Assembly (NCBI RefSeq): GCF_002872475.1 | Contig: NZ_CP025682.1 | Coordinates: 434,001 to 498,000, forward strand | DNA from: Pseudazoarcus pumilus | Lineage (GTDB): Bacteria > Pseudomonadota > Gammaproteobacteria > Burkholderiales > Rhodocyclaceae | Direction of reading: 5' to 3' | DNA length: 64,000 bases | Translations under genes and position numbers: made by a program | Shown: positions 63,924-64,000 of the stretch, one piece after another | Layout: every line of letters starts with the position of its first letter | Numbering within the stretch: the first letter of the stretch is position 1 | The notes under the pieces: generated by a model | The model's input: only the letters and a program-made list of their open reading frames with translations | Databases searched by the model: none | Told to the model about the DNA's origin: nothing

Positions 63924-64000
63924 ACGCAGAGTCGGGCGCACGTGCCGACGTGCTGGTCATCGACGACGAGGCCGACATCCGCGAACTGCTGGAACTCGCG
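63920..64000 (+). CDS. pilR: Response regulator PilR, 5' part only
   Basis: The first 27 residues are visible: MNAESGARADVLVIDDEADI then RELLELA, the start of a receiver domain with its acidic pair (DDE). The ATG overlaps the pilS stop and has GGAGG upstream. PilR proteins are sigma-54 activators for type IV pilus genes; the identity rests on position next to pilS. Confidence 0.8.
   Translation, partial: MNAESGARADVLVIDDEADIRELLELA

Overview
The window is about 64 kb of high-GC, tightly packed chromosomal DNA from a Proteobacterium, most likely a Betaproteobacterium near the Rhodocyclales (Thauera/Azoarcus-like). This placement is an inference. It rests on the argS-SPOR-dsbA order, a metK-ahcY-metF methionine-cycle block with an SAH riboswitch, a class I PHA synthase, a roughly 1600-residue NAD-glutamate dehydrogenase, two lipid A acyltransferase genes beside metK, and pilS/pilR. 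I saw no rRNA, tRNA, CRISPR array, prophage or complete insertion sequence. No gene-free stretch exceeds 300 bases.

Layout. 1-7.8 kb (minus): a partial alpha/beta hydrolase coupled to a thioredoxin-like ferredoxin, a VanZ protein with a sodium:solute symporter, a Phd/PIN toxin-antitoxin pair, ubiB and an SGNH-type acyltransferase. 7.9-16.4 kb (plus): argS, a SPOR protein, dsbA, a PilZ-like protein and NAD-GDH. 16.5-24.9 kb (minus): a TAXI-type TRAP transporter, alanine dehydrogenase, a PIN protein overlapping phaC, and an MBL hydrolase. 24.9-28.2 kb (plus): a kappa-GST-like isomerase, an HMG-CoA lyase-like enzyme, two tiny DUF1289 proteins, rapZ and a NusG-II protein. 28.2-34.9 kb (minus): an RHH/zinc-ribbon protein, a large IPTL-CTERM protein, NADP-GDH, a midcut-by-XrtH protein with a peptidase S74 tail, and a sterol-desaturase-like enzyme. 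35-36.5 kb (plus): a membrane HTH-TPR protein. 36.5-40.9 kb (minus): TonB receptor, orphan substrate-binding protein and diguanylate cyclase, translation-coupled. 41-42.2 kb (plus): a Gx transporter and a histidine phosphatase. 42.2-47.5 kb (minus): dienelactone hydrolase, a Na/Pi cotransporter, ruvC, a DMT exporter and yebC. 47.5-50.1 kb (plus): a Cys-rich secreted protein, a HerA-like ATPase and a small protein. 50.2-57.7 kb (minus): metF, tlyA, a nitrilase, GNAT, ahcY, a cation antiporter and metK. 57.7-59.5 kb (plus): two lipid A acyltransferases. 59.5-61.3 kb (minus): the ald2-like aldolase and mtnA. 61.3-64 kb (plus): hicBA interrupted by a MITE, a PP0621 protein, pilS and the start of pilR.

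Themes. SAM metabolism is concentrated at 50-61 kb: metK makes SAM, ahcY clears SAH under an SAH riboswitch, metF supplies methyl groups, tlyA uses SAM, and mtnA plus a class II aldolase fit salvage of SAM by-products through the DHAP shunt. Two glutamate dehydrogenases and an alanine dehydrogenase connect amino-acid nitrogen to the TCA cycle.

The most unusual material lies at 28-41 kb. It holds two different kinds of exosortase-H substrate without the protease itself, a membrane HTH-TPR protein with repeats at its promoter, and a three-gene cassette that may link outer-membrane uptake to c-di-GMP. Repeats shape the rest: a REP-like family in three copies (one supplies the stop codon of a transporter gene), a second palindromic repeat after ahcY, and a 268-bp MITE that has cut the 3' end off hicA.
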